A stretch of DNA of 16,450 nucleotides from NCBI GenBank assembly GCA_910585095.1, contig CAJUBU010000033.1:1-16450 (forward strand). Direction: 5' to 3'. Both the position numbers and the translations under genes were made by a program. Source of the stretch: an uncultured Lachnospira sp. GTDB lineage: Bacteria; Bacillota; Clostridia; Lachnospirales; Lachnospiraceae. Of the stretch, positions 1-7,530 are shown piece after piece. The notes beneath the pieces were generated by a model. That model was not told the origin of the DNA. It was given only the letters and a program-made list of their open reading frames with translations, and ran no database searches. Numbering within the stretch: the first letter of the stretch is position 1; every line of letters begins with the position of its first letter.

Positions 1-629
1 TCAACCAAATCTTTTATATCCACTTGAATACCTGTTTCTTCAAACAATTCACGTTTTGCACCTTCAATAGGTGTTTCTCCAGAAAGTATTGAACCTCCTG
101 TTATCTCCCACTTTAATGGATATGTCTTATTTCTTGACCTCTGTGTTGTCAAAACACATCCATCACTTCTTAATACATAGACATTAACAACAATATGATA
201 AACGCCTTCATTTAATGATTTTGCCATACTTCTTGGAACTTGATAACCTAGCTGATTTCCTTGCCTATCATAGGCATCCCACATTTCTTCATTCAACATC
301 TCAATATTACTGTCAAATCGTTGTTCTGCAAAATAAACCATCTCCTCAATTTGCTGCTTGTTAAATGGCATATTTTCAGGAGCAATTACCCATTGTTCAT
401 CATCTCCAATTCGATGAATAATTTCTATTTTTTTTCCAGCAAATCGGTCAACTGGTGTATCTACTCCAACAATATATGCCCCTTGTCTTCCTCCATTTTT
501 TGATTCTACTCCATCTACATATCCATAATTAACTGAATATACAATGGATGGATGTTCAGGGTGAGATGTACCAATTGGTCGTTCTATACTAATGTCATAT
601 ATATAATCATTATCTGTGCCTTGTTCCAT
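1..629 (-). CDS. Inorganic pyrophosphatase-like domain fused to Nudix hydrolase (3' end cut by window edge)
   Basis: I translated this minus-strand frame by hand: 209 codons are visible and the C-terminus lies outside the window. Residues about 12-95 resemble small soluble inorganic pyrophosphatases, with an IERPIG strand start and the VNYGYVDG motif near residues 33-40. After a helical linker, residues about 145 onward form a Nudix domain with a complete Nudix box at 179-201: G179, E185, R193-E194-L195, E197-E198 and G200. Nudix enzymes hydrolyse nucleoside diphosphates linked to another moiety; the substrate cannot be read here. The region where pyrophosphatases carry their DxDPxD metal ligands reads NGGRQGAY (residues 45-52), so the first domain may be inactive. 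The ATG at 627-629 is fixed by a strong TAGGAGG site at 633-639. The gene lies 315 nt downstream of gltX, probably as a separate unit. Confidence 0.85.
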   Translation of the reverse strand, partial: MEQGTDNDYIYDISIERPIGTSHPEHPSIVYSVNYGYVDGVESKNGGRQGAYIVGVDTPVDRFAGKKIEIIHRIGDDEQWVIAPENMPFNKQQIEEMVYFAEQRFDSNIEMLNEEMWDAYDRQGNQLGYQVPRSMAKSLNEGVYHIVVNVYVLRSDGCVLTTQRSRNKTYPLKWEITGGSILSGETPIEGAKRELFEETGIQVDIKDLV

Positions 630-677
630 AAGACCTCCTAACGTCAAAGGATATAAATATATTATCAAAGCCTATTA

Positions 678-706
678 ATCATCAAAAATAACCATATTTC
701 TGTAAA
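678..706 (-). promoter_or_regulatory. Possible sigma-A promoter for the pyrophosphatase/Nudix gene
   Basis: Reading the minus strand, TTTACA (701-706, five of six matches to TTGACA) is followed after 17 nt by GATGAT (678-683, four of six matches to TATAAT). The spacing is right and the position, about 50 nt before the start codon, is plausible. In sequence this AT-rich such matches arise by chance, so this is only a candidate. Confidence 0.25.
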
Positions 707-767
707 ATATGAAAATAAAGAATAAAAATCAGTAGTTTTTATAACCATGCAGTGCTATATTCTGTTT

Positions 768-815
768 AATATAATAAATTGCTATATCGTTGTTACAAAA
801 GCGATTTATTATATT
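768..815. repeat. Imperfect 15-nt inverted repeat (hairpin 1)
   Basis: AATATAATAAATTGC at 768-782 pairs with GCGATTTATTATATT at 801-815, with one position that is a wobble on one strand. The loop is 18 nt. No T-run follows on either strand, so a simple intrinsic terminator is unlikely. Function unknown. Confidence 0.6.
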
Positions 816-818
816 ATA

Positions 819-851
819 TAATTACTGTTGCTCCACCTGCAACAATAATTA
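819..851. repeat. 13-nt inverted repeat with a 7-nt loop (hairpin 2)
   Basis: TAATTACTGTTGC at 819-831 pairs with GCAACAATAATTA at 839-851, with a single mismatch that becomes a G-U wobble in minus-strand RNA. The loop on the minus strand reads AGGTGGA, which looks like a ribosome binding site but has no start codon behind it. It sits three bases from hairpin 1, so the two look like parts of one folded element. Confidence 0.6.
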
Positions 852-944
852 TAACAACCTCTCATTTTTTGGTATATAGCAGCGACCACCTTTTTTATCC
901 CCCTCTTAATTAATTTAGGTGGTTGTTGGCTATCTTTTTTTATG

Positions 945-2597
945 TCAAAGTACAGTCTCAATTCGTTCTCTCATCTGTTCCTCTCCCATAATATGAACAA
1001 TTGTCCACAAATCTGGTGTATTTGCACGTCCTGTAACAGCTATTCTTATCACCTCTGCCACATCTGACACATTTCCTTTAAAATTTTCAGGAGAAACTTT
1101 ATATGCTTTCATATCGGATGCATACCCTAAAGAATCCGCAATTTCTTTTAACTTATTAAACCATGCACTATTATCATCTGCATGATTATAGGATTCAAGA
1201 TATTTTGTAAGAATTGCATGAACTTCACCCATATCCAATTTAAATGAATCCTTCTCATCTGTTTTTGAACCGTCAAAAAAGTACGAAAATAATTCAAATG
1301 TCTGCTTTGCATACACAAGGTCTTTTCTTCTTCGCTTCATACCAACACCCATATAAAGTCTTAGAATACTTAACATTTTTTCTTTATCTGCAAACCAAAT
1401 ACCTTTATTTTCAGGTTCATAATCACTTGCCCATTGATATAAGAAATCATATACTTCATTTTCAGAAAGTTTTGACAATTCATTTTTACAGATATTGTGC
1501 AATTTATCCTTATCAAAAAGAGCGCCTGATTGATTCATCTTATCAATAGAAAATGGAAATTCATTAATATCTTTATCGGCAAATTTTTCATGCCATTCCT
1601 CAAAATTAGAATTTAATAATGTCATCAAATACACTTTCATACAATAAGGATGATATCCATCCTTCTTATAATAATCTAATGATAATTCAGGGTCTTTTCT
1701 TTTTGAGAGTTTTCTTTTACCGCCTGTCTCTTCATCAATTTTCATTAAATGTGCCGTATGTGCATATTTTGGCATCTTAAATCCAAGAAGATGGAAAAGC
1801 TCATAGTGAATAGGAGCTGATGCAAGCCATTCTCCGCCTCTTACAACAACGGTTGTCCGCATTAAATGGTCGTCAATGGCATGTGCAAAATGATACGTAG
1901 GAATCCCATCTCTTTTTAACAATACAATATCATGGATATTTTCAGGCAGTTTTATTTCACCTTTTATGGCATCTACAAATGTAATTTCTTTTTCTGGACT
2001 TCCCTGTGAACGCAGTCTTAAAACATAAGATTTACCTGCCAAAAGATTCGCCTCAATTTCTTCTATTGTCAAATTACGGCAAACAGAATACTTTCCATAA
2101 TAACCAGTCAATTCTTTTTGTTCTTCCTGCTCTTTTCTTACACTGTCAAGTTCTTCTTCGGTGCAAAAACAAGGATAAGCCAGCCCTTTTGCAACTAAAT
2201 TTTTGGCATACGCATGGTATATATCTACTCTCTGTCTTTGAAAATAAGGTCCATATGCGTTTGTCTGCTCATTTTCATCAAAACCAGCGCCCTCGTCAAA
2301 TTCAATATCAAAGTATCTCAAGGTATCAATAATTAATTCAACGGCGCCATCTACTTTACGCTTTTCATCGGTATCTTCAATTCGCAAATAAAATACGCCT
2401 CCATTTTTATGGGCAATTCGCTCGTCTGCCAATGCACTGTAAAGATTGCCCAAATGAATAAATCCAGTAGGACTTGGCGCCATACGTGTCACCTCTGCTT
2501 TATTTGGAAGTTTTCTCTCGGCAAACTTTGCTTCATAAAATTCAGGTGTATTTGTTACATTAGGAAATAACATATCTGCTAACTTATTGTAATTCAT
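945..2597 (-). CDS. gltX: Glutamate--tRNA ligase (GluRS), long clostridial form
   Basis: This cytoplasmic class I aminoacyl-tRNA synthetase charges tRNA(Glu) with glutamate. In many Firmicutes it also charges tRNA(Gln) for later amidation; specificity cannot be decided here. Signatures are clear: PSPTGFIHLGN with the HIGH-type motif HLGN at residues 48-51, LRIEDTD at 71-77, and the KMSKS-type motif KLSKR at 296-300. C143-x-C145 with Y170 and C173 resemble the zinc-ribbon region of bacterial GluRS. The protein is 550 aa, longer than the usual 470-490. I chose the ATG at 2595-2597 because GAGG precedes it by 6 nt; an upstream ATG at 2607-2609 lies inside that binding site and has none of its own. 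The RelA-like gene ends 53 nt upstream on the same strand with no terminator seen between, so co-transcription is likely. Confidence 0.96.
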   Translation of the reverse strand: MNYNKLADMLFPNVTNTPEFYEAKFAERKLPNKAEVTRMAPSPTGFIHLGNLYSALADERIAHKNGGVFYLRIEDTDEKRKVDGAVELIIDTLRYFDIEFDEGAGFDENEQTNAYGPYFQRQRVDIYHAYAKNLVAKGLAYPCFCTEEELDSVRKEQEEQKELTGYYGKYSVCRNLTIEEIEANLLAGKSYVLRLRSQGSPEKEITFVDAIKGEIKLPENIHDIVLLKRDGIPTYHFAHAIDDHLMRTTVVVRGGEWLASAPIHYELFHLLGFKMPKYAHTAHLMKIDEETGGKRKLSKRKDPELSLDYYKKDGYHPYCMKVYLMTLLNSNFEEWHEKFADKDINEFPFSIDKMNQSGALFDKDKLHNICKNELSKLSENEVYDFLYQWASDYEPENKGIWFADKEKMLSILRLYMGVGMKRRRKDLVYAKQTFELFSYFFDGSKTDEKDSFKLDMGEVHAILTKYLESYNHADDNSAWFNKLKEIADSLGYASDMKAYKVSPENFKGNVSDVAEVIRIAVTGRANTPDLWTIVHIMGEEQMRERIETVL

Positions 2598-2650
2598 TTT
2601 TATCCTCATTTCTTAATTGTTATATTTTTCTAAAAAATCAACCATTATCA

Positions 2651-4474
2651 CTATTTTATATTATTTTCTCGAATATCTGCAACTAATCGTCTTCTATATG
2701 CCCTGCATCCATTCTCATTCCAATATTTTTTTTGCTCCAATTTAATCACTTCAAAGGTTGTATCCATAATATCAGAACCATAACTTGTCTGTGGATCTTC
2801 TCCTGCATATAATACAGTTATCGAATCTTGATATCGGTTCATATCCAAATGATATTGCGCAGCAAATCGTTCTTGACAAGACAAATCTTCAATAATTCGT
2901 ATATGAGCATAATAGCCCACAAGATATGAAAAATAGCCAATATCAAACTTATCAAGCCATTTTTCCTTGCTACCTATAAATAAAATCACAGGAAAATGTC
3001 TGTTTGTATTATGTATCAGACTTACAAATTCATCATAATTGCTATCCGTAATACATTTTACATTTTCCTTTAATCGTTCACAGTCACAAATGCCTATGTT
3101 ATCTGCAATTTCACCATAAAAATTAGGTCTTGAAAACAAAACATTGTCTGTATCTCGATATTTTTCCTTAGGCTCTGCATATACATTAGAGACCACAAAT
3201 TGTATACCATCTGAGGTTTTCTTTAAAAATGCTTTTGATATCCATATTCTATTGGCAATTTTTGCATCAATATGTGTTGATTCTTGGGCAAAATACATAT
3301 CTTTCTCATCATATACAATCTCGACAGAATATCCTGGTTCATTTCCAGAATAATTGTTGACATATTCTGGCAGACCGTCTAACGCTTCATTATATCTTGA
3401 CTTAATCCACGCATATATATACCCTGAAGCCTTTTTAAATGCATCCATTTCGGTAATATTGCTTGTATCTAAATATGTTTCTGCCTTAAATACGGTATAT
3501 GTTCCCAATCTTTTAAATGGTTCAAATTTTTTTCGTTTATTGTTGTAATCATCAATACCTAATTTTCCTTCTATATTAAAAAAGGCTTCTGAAATTTTAT
3601 CATCACATGGTCCAATCGTATTAACAATATAAATAATATAATTTACGGAAAGACTTGGCGGTTTATCGGATGTATTATTCCATAATTTTGTTATTGCCTT
3701 CGCTCTGCTAAATTTATAAAATGCCTTTGCAAGATTAATATTATTATCCAGTATACTTGCAATTTCAGGATTGATATCTTCATTATTAAGTTTTAAACGA
3801 TAATGACATCGAATCATATCCGACCAATTATGGTCTTTATAATGCTGATGCCCCAAATCTTCTATCAAATTGACTAAAGAGTCATCACATAATTCCAATG
3901 TTGCTAAAATGCTATTCATCTTTCTTGCCAAATGCTCATTGCCATCTCCAAAAGCAGAGCCTTTATAACGCAAGTCATGTTCTATCTCATGCCATCCCTC
4001 AAAAGAGTTCGTCCGCACTTGAACCTCAAATGTATCATCTATATAATCTTTTAACAAAGGATTTACAATAGTTTTAGCAAGATAACCAGGCAGCTTAAAT
4101 ATACCATTTACTTTCATTGCCCTAAACTCATATTCATTTGCTTCTGTCGTTTCCCAAATTCCAGGCTCTATAAATAATGTATCTAATAGATTTCTGCATA
4201 TAGATACATCATCTTCAAAATAGAGAATAATCCGAATCCCAATTAAATCCTGCATTTTCTTATCTTCATTGTCTGATTCTTTCTTTCGATACTCTTTACG
4301 CTTAAGCTTATCTACTATAGAATCAACAGACTTTACTCGATAAGCAACTCGATAATAAAACCCTGCCTTTTTTAACTTTTCTTCTATAATACTAAGCAAA
4401 TCTTCTTGAACTACCTCTGGAACGACAATTTGTTGAGCGCATTTTTTACAAAACAAATCACTATTATATACCAT
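2651..4474 (-). CDS. Large RelA/SpoT-type nucleotidyltransferase-domain protein with unrecognised C-terminus
   Basis: The protein is 607 aa. Residues about 25-215 resemble the (p)ppGpp synthetase domain: YRVKS at 45-49, DLIGIRI at 76-82, EVQVRT at 150-155 and W-HEIEHDLRYK at 161-171. This family moves pyrophosphate from ATP to GDP/GTP or, in toxic members, to tRNA. The canonical G-loop (K-x-NGYxSxH) instead reads KVNGIFKLP at 121-129, losing the tyrosine that stacks on the acceptor base, so activity may be altered. C9 and C12 form a CxxC near the N-terminus. Residues about 220-260 are helical; about 380-530 look like a mixed alpha/beta domain I do not recognise. No hydrolase HD motif or TGS/ACT domains were seen. 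The ATG at 4472-4474 is preceded by AGAGG at 7 nt, better than the in-frame ATG at 4499-4501. gltX follows. It could be a stress alarmone enzyme or a defence toxin. Confidence 0.8.
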   Translation of the reverse strand: MVYNSDLFCKKCAQQIVVPEVVQEDLLSIIEEKLKKAGFYYRVAYRVKSVDSIVDKLKRKEYRKKESDNEDKKMQDLIGIRIILYFEDDVSICRNLLDTLFIEPGIWETTEANEYEFRAMKVNGIFKLPGYLAKTIVNPLLKDYIDDTFEVQVRTNSFEGWHEIEHDLRYKGSAFGDGNEHLARKMNSILATLELCDDSLVNLIEDLGHQHYKDHNWSDMIRCHYRLKLNNEDINPEIASILDNNINLAKAFYKFSRAKAITKLWNNTSDKPPSLSVNYIIYIVNTIGPCDDKISEAFFNIEGKLGIDDYNNKRKKFEPFKRLGTYTVFKAETYLDTSNITEMDAFKKASGYIYAWIKSRYNEALDGLPEYVNNYSGNEPGYSVEIVYDEKDMYFAQESTHIDAKIANRIWISKAFLKKTSDGIQFVVSNVYAEPKEKYRDTDNVLFSRPNFYGEIADNIGICDCERLKENVKCITDSNYDEFVSLIHNTNRHFPVILFIGSKEKWLDKFDIGYFSYLVGYYAHIRIIEDLSCQERFAAQYHLDMNRYQDSITVLYAGEDPQTSYGSDIMDTTFEVIKLEQKKYWNENGCRAYRRRLVADIRENNIK

Positions 4475-4504
4475 ATCTCCGCCTCTATTAAAATAAAACA
4501 TTTT

Positions 4505-4533
4505 ATATTATTGCAATCAATATTAAAAGACAA
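4505..4533 (-). promoter_or_regulatory. Possible sigma-A promoter for the RelA-like gene
   Basis: On the minus strand TTGTCT (4528-4533) and TAATAT (4505-4510) are separated by 17 nt, each matching four of six consensus bases. The position is about 30 nt before the start codon at 4474. Weak hexamers in AT-rich DNA make this a low-confidence call. Confidence 0.3.
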
Positions 4534-4553
4534 TCTTATAAATTGGTATCAAT

Positions 4554-4583
4554 CGAGTAGGGAAGAACCATCTTTCCTACTCG
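4554..4583. repeat. Strong 13-bp hairpin with 4-nt loop
   Basis: CGAGTAGGGAAGA (4554-4566) pairs with TCTTTCCTACTCG (4571-4583) around the loop ACCA, with one wobble position. It is directly followed by the perfect 10-nt palindrome GTCGCGCGAC (4583-4592) and a GC-rich stretch to about 4610 that stands out sharply from the AT-rich surroundings. No T-tract follows on either strand, so it is not a standard terminator. It may form one composite with the repeat copy at 4648-4758. Confidence 0.7.
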
Positions 4584-4647
4584 TCGCGCGACTCGTGCGC
4601 CGCCTTAGCAGCATATTTCCTCTGTACGGGTCTGCACATAATAAACG

Positions 4648-4758
4648 CCACAGCTACGCTGTGGCTGTTATACTATAATTCATATATAGTTAAAATACCA
4701 GAAGTTTGCAAAGCAAACTTTTATAGCTCAGCTTTAGCTGAGGTTATTATATCATAAT
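4648..4758 (-). repeat. Hairpin-rich interspersed repeat, copy 1 (minus orientation)
   Basis: Read on the minus strand, this 111-nt stretch aligns with 13561-13669 on the plus strand; the first 61 positions differ at only four. It has three hairpins in order: A (4727-4742, CTCAGC/GCTGAG around a 4-nt loop), B (4702-4720, AAGTTTGC/GCAAACTT) and C (4648-4664, CCACAG/CTGTGG). The A stem differs from copy 2 by a paired A-T to G-C swap, so pairing is preserved. The copy overlaps the 3' end of pflA and supplies its last eleven codons and the stop. No transposase lies nearby. It fits a MITE-like or REP-like palindromic element. Confidence 0.8.
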
Positions 4759-5497
4759 CTGCTGTGTGAAGCAAATTATTGGCAATCTTTATTTCTTCAT
4801 CGGTCGGTGACTTTACATCATCTAAAGTATACTCAATTCCTAATTGTTTCCACTTAAAGACACCCAGTGTATGATATGGTAAAACTTCAAATCGACGCAC
4901 TGTTTTTAATCCTTTTACAAATGTTGAAAGCTTTTTTAAATCCGTTTCATCATTTGTAATACCTGGCACCAGTACATGCCTTATCCACATGTCTTTGCCA
5001 TTATCTGAAAGATAGGTTGCCATATCAAGAATATTTGTATTATCTTTCATTGTAAGGTCCATATGTTTTTTACTATCAATATGTTTTATATCCAGTAAAA
5101 ATAAATCAGTATATTTCATCAATTCTTGAAATTTACTAAAAAAAGGATCTTCTCTTGTAAATGGTCCACCAGAAGTGTCTAGTGTTGTATTGACACCTTT
5201 TTCCTTTGCCAATCGAAACAACTCTATAACATAATCAATTTGTAATAAGGCTTCTCCTCCACTTACAGTAATACCGCCATCATTTTTCCAATATGCTCTG
5301 TATCTTAAGGCTTTATTTAACGTATCTTCTGGTGCTTCCTCATAAGCATTTTTATCATTCAATGCCCATGTATCTGGATTATGGCAATATCTACATCTCA
5401 TTTTACAGCCCTGTAAAAATATAATATAACGCACTCCTGGTCCGTCAACCGAACCAAAGCTTTCTACAGAATGAATGATTCCTTTAATATTAGACAT
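4721..5497 (-). CDS. pflA: Pyruvate formate-lyase-activating enzyme (radical SAM glycyl-radical activase)
   Basis: This cytoplasmic radical SAM enzyme makes the glycyl radical on pyruvate formate-lyase, the anaerobic enzyme that splits pyruvate into acetyl-CoA and formate. The N-terminus SVESFGSVDGPGVR (10-23) and the cluster motif C31-x3-C35-x2-C38 with a following HNPDTW are diagnostic. SGGE at 79-82 is the conserved SAM-binding motif. At 258 aa it is close to the usual 235-250. The family-like end PTDEEIKIANNLL is followed by a tail; its last eleven residues, YDIITSAKAEL, and the stop are encoded by the repeat at 4648-4758. The ATG at 5495-5497 follows an AAAGGTG site. The gene usually sits beside pflB, but pflB is absent here; the neighbours are the repeat and a divergent HSP90-like gene. 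It could activate another glycyl-radical enzyme, though the sequence looks like ordinary PflA. Confidence 0.93.
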   Translation of the reverse strand: MSNIKGIIHSVESFGSVDGPGVRYIIFLQGCKMRCRYCHNPDTWALNDKNAYEEAPEDTLNKALRYRAYWKNDGGITVSGGEALLQIDYVIELFRLAKEKGVNTTLDTSGGPFTREDPFFSKFQELMKYTDLFLLDIKHIDSKKHMDLTMKDNTNILDMATYLSDNGKDMWIRHVLVPGITNDETDLKKLSTFVKGLKTVRRFEVLPYHTLGVFKWKQLGIEYTLDDVKSPTDEEIKIANNLLHTADYDIITSAKAEL

Positions 5498-5564
5498 ATA
5501 ACTTTCACCTTTCTAAAACAAATTCATACACCAATTTGTTTTTAAATTAGTATAAGCAAGTACC

Positions 5565-5594
5565 TATACATTATACCAGTTTTTATGATATACT
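5565..5594 (+). promoter_or_regulatory. Predicted sigma-A promoter for the HSP90-like gene
   Basis: On the plus strand TATACA (5565-5570, four of six matches) precedes, by 18 nt, TATACT (5589-5594, five of six matches), which has an extended -10 TG. Transcription would begin near 5601, about 34 nt before the start at 5635. No CIRCE-type heat-shock inverted repeat was seen. Confidence 0.5.
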
Positions 5595-5599
5595 GTCCA
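5570..5599 (-). promoter_or_regulatory. Predicted sigma-A promoter for pflA
   Basis: On the minus strand TGGACA (5594-5599, five of six matches) is followed after 18 nt by TATAAT (5570-5575, perfect) with the extended -10 dinucleotide TG just before it. Transcription would begin near 5563, about 65 nt before the pflA start. It physically overlaps the predicted promoter of the divergent HSP90-like gene. Confidence 0.7.
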
Positions 5600-5634
5600 C
5601 TATAAGTTATTTTTACACAGAAATGAGGTCTATT

Positions 5635-7413
5635 ATGGAAGATACATTTAATTTCCAAGTAAATCTTGGAGGTATGTTAGATATTTTATCAAATCATTTA
5701 TATAAAACACCTGATGTTTTTATACGAGAATTATTACAAAATAGCGTTGATGCTATAACACAACGCAAGCTATTGCAAAAAGATTGGGATAATGGAAGTA
5801 TTCATATAAAAGTAGAACCACAGCAAAAAATTATTTTTAAAGACAATGGTTTAGGGCTTAACGAAAAAGAAATCCATTATTTTCTTGCAGTCATTGGACA
5901 ATCTTCTAAACATGATTTAATGGATGATTATGAATCCGAAGATTTTATTGGACGTTTTGGAATTGGATTGCTTTCTTGTTTTATGATATCCGATGTTATT
6001 GAAATTCACTCAAAATCTATTGATGGCAGTCCTGCACATATTTGGAAAGGATTTCCAGATGGTACATATACACTTGAAGAAGTAACCACCCTTTCTCTTG
6101 ATGATAGCACACAGACAATGGATGCTGGCACAACAATTATATTATATGCTAAAGATGAGTGCCAAAAATATTATAATTCTGAAAAATTACAAAGTCTTGT
6201 ACAATATTATGGACTTACACTGCCTGTTCCTATATACATTGATAATCTATCCAAGCCTATCAACTATATGCCACAAGAATTTACTCATTTAGGTCAAAGA
6301 CAACTCTTATCATTTGGTGAATGGCTTTTTAATGAAACATTCCTTGATGCGATTCCCATTGAAACGCCACATCTTTCTGGTGCAGCATTTATTTTACCTT
6401 ATCAAACGAGCAGTTCTGTAAAAAAGGAACATCGAATTTATTTAAAACATATGCTGCTTACGGAATCTGCTCAGCCATTGCTTCCTGATTGGGCATTTTT
6501 TCTAAAATGCTGTTTAAATACGGCAGGACTTCGTCCTACTGCCTCACGCGAAAATTTTTATGAAGATTTTGAACTTGAATTAGCACAGCAGGAATTTATC
6601 CTTCCCATAAAACAATATTTTAAAAAAATCAGTAAAAACAACCCTGATTTAATGCAAAATATTATTCGTATACATTCTTCTGCAATTAAATCAATGGCTA
6701 TTTGGGACAATGATTTATTTGAATTGTTTATTGATTATCTTATTTTTGAAACGTCGGAAGGCACGGTTACTGGCGCTTATTTAAAAACAGTAGGAGCTGC
6801 AAGCTATATAAGTGATATCTCCCGTTTTAAACAACTGCAATCCGTATTTTTTCAACAAGAACAGCTACTTATATGTACAGGATATACATCAGATGAACAA
6901 TTAATATGCAAATTGGCTGATACTTATCATCTTCCAATTAATCCAATGATGGAAGATGATTTTAAGTTAATACTGGATGAAATTTTACCTGCTGAACAAA
7001 TAGAGACTCATTTTATGTTAGAAGAAATTAATAAGGCATTAGAACCTTTTGACTGTCAAGCGGATATCAAACGATTCTACCCAAGTGATTTGCCTGCACT
7101 GTACTATATAAATAATGATGTTGAGTTTATCCGCCAAGTCCAACAAGCAAAAGAATCAAGTTATGGCATATTTTCGGATACATTGTCCTCTCTTATTTCA
7201 AACAAATGCAATGAAGTTATTGCTACTATTTATTTAAATATCAACAATTCTCTAATACAAGAAATGCTTGCAATAACCGATATACGACTAATTCAGGCAT
7301 TAGGCAAAATTTTATATATCAACGCTTTGATAACAAGCGGACAGCCATTGCATCACAATGAATTAAAAACATTCAATTCAGAATTATTATATTTAATATC
7401 AACAAAAATTTAA
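5635..7413 (+). CDS. Divergent HSP90-family chaperone (HtpG-like)
   Basis: This is a cytoplasmic ATP-dependent chaperone of the HSP90/GHKL superfamily, 592 aa against about 625 for classical HtpG. The N-terminal ATPase domain shows all Bergerat-fold motifs: RELLQNSVDA with E32 and N36, KDNGLGL with D70, and GRFGIG at 106-111. The middle domain has the catalytic-arginine loop in the form RPTASRENF (300-308), the version I recall from the divergent 'HSP90 family protein' group (PRK14083-like) rather than E. coli-type HtpG. The last about 200 residues are poorly conserved. The ATG at 5635-5637 follows TGAGG by 6 nt; an ATG at 5623-5625 overlaps that site and is less likely. The gene diverges from pflA and converges on the Cys/His-motif protein gene. 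It is probably an accessory client-specific HSP90 rather than the housekeeping one. Confidence 0.9.
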   Translation: MEDTFNFQVNLGGMLDILSNHLYKTPDVFIRELLQNSVDAITQRKLLQKDWDNGSIHIKVEPQQKIIFKDNGLGLNEKEIHYFLAVIGQSSKHDLMDDYESEDFIGRFGIGLLSCFMISDVIEIHSKSIDGSPAHIWKGFPDGTYTLEEVTTLSLDDSTQTMDAGTTIILYAKDECQKYYNSEKLQSLVQYYGLTLPVPIYIDNLSKPINYMPQEFTHLGQRQLLSFGEWLFNETFLDAIPIETPHLSGAAFILPYQTSSSVKKEHRIYLKHMLLTESAQPLLPDWAFFLKCCLNTAGLRPTASRENFYEDFELELAQQEFILPIKQYFKKISKNNPDLMQNIIRIHSSAIKSMAIWDNDLFELFIDYLIFETSEGTVTGAYLKTVGAASYISDISRFKQLQSVFFQQEQLLICTGYTSDEQLICKLADTYHLPINPMMEDDFKLILDEILPAEQIETHFMLEEINKALEPFDCQADIKRFYPSDLPALYYINNDVEFIRQVQQAKESSYGIFSDTLSSLISNKCNEVIATIYLNINNSLIQEMLAITDIRLIQALGKILYINALITSGQPLHHNELKTFNSELLYLISTKI

Positions 7414-7530
7414 GTTACACAGATCAATGACTAATAAGTGACATAAAATTATCACTAAAAAATAATTATAGATTATTTGCAGATAAAATAGTAAATTTTC
7501 AAATCATCTAAACAATTATAATTAATAACA

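Larger units (their letters stand above)
630..944. other. 315-nt gene-free region between gltX and the Nudix gene, hairpin-rich
   Basis: No credible coding sequence was seen. The region holds two neighbouring hairpins (768-815 and 819-851). Flanking them is a closing pair, TGCTATAT at 753-760 against ATATAGCA at 873-880. A further weak GC-containing pair, ACCACCT against AGGTGGT, lies around 887-925 and might belong to the end of the gltX transcript. A weak promoter candidate sits near 678-706. No clear T-tract terminator was found on the minus strand after gltX. Confidence 0.5.

Noticed and set aside
880..930. T-box-like GGTGGTCGC sequence on the minus strand near gltX
   Set aside because: The conserved ACCGCG part of the T-box is missing, there is no specifier stem, and the sequence lies downstream of the synthetase gene rather than upstream of it.
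4406..4678. Forward 90-codon open frame across the hairpin region
   Set aside because: It overlaps the well-supported RelA-like gene start and runs through hairpins. It has no binding site or recognisable protein sequence.
4702..4742. Repeat hairpins as an intrinsic terminator for pflA
   Set aside because: On the pflA strand neither hairpin A nor B is followed by a T-run. On the opposite strand hairpin B ends in a short T-tract, but no plus-strand gene lies upstream.
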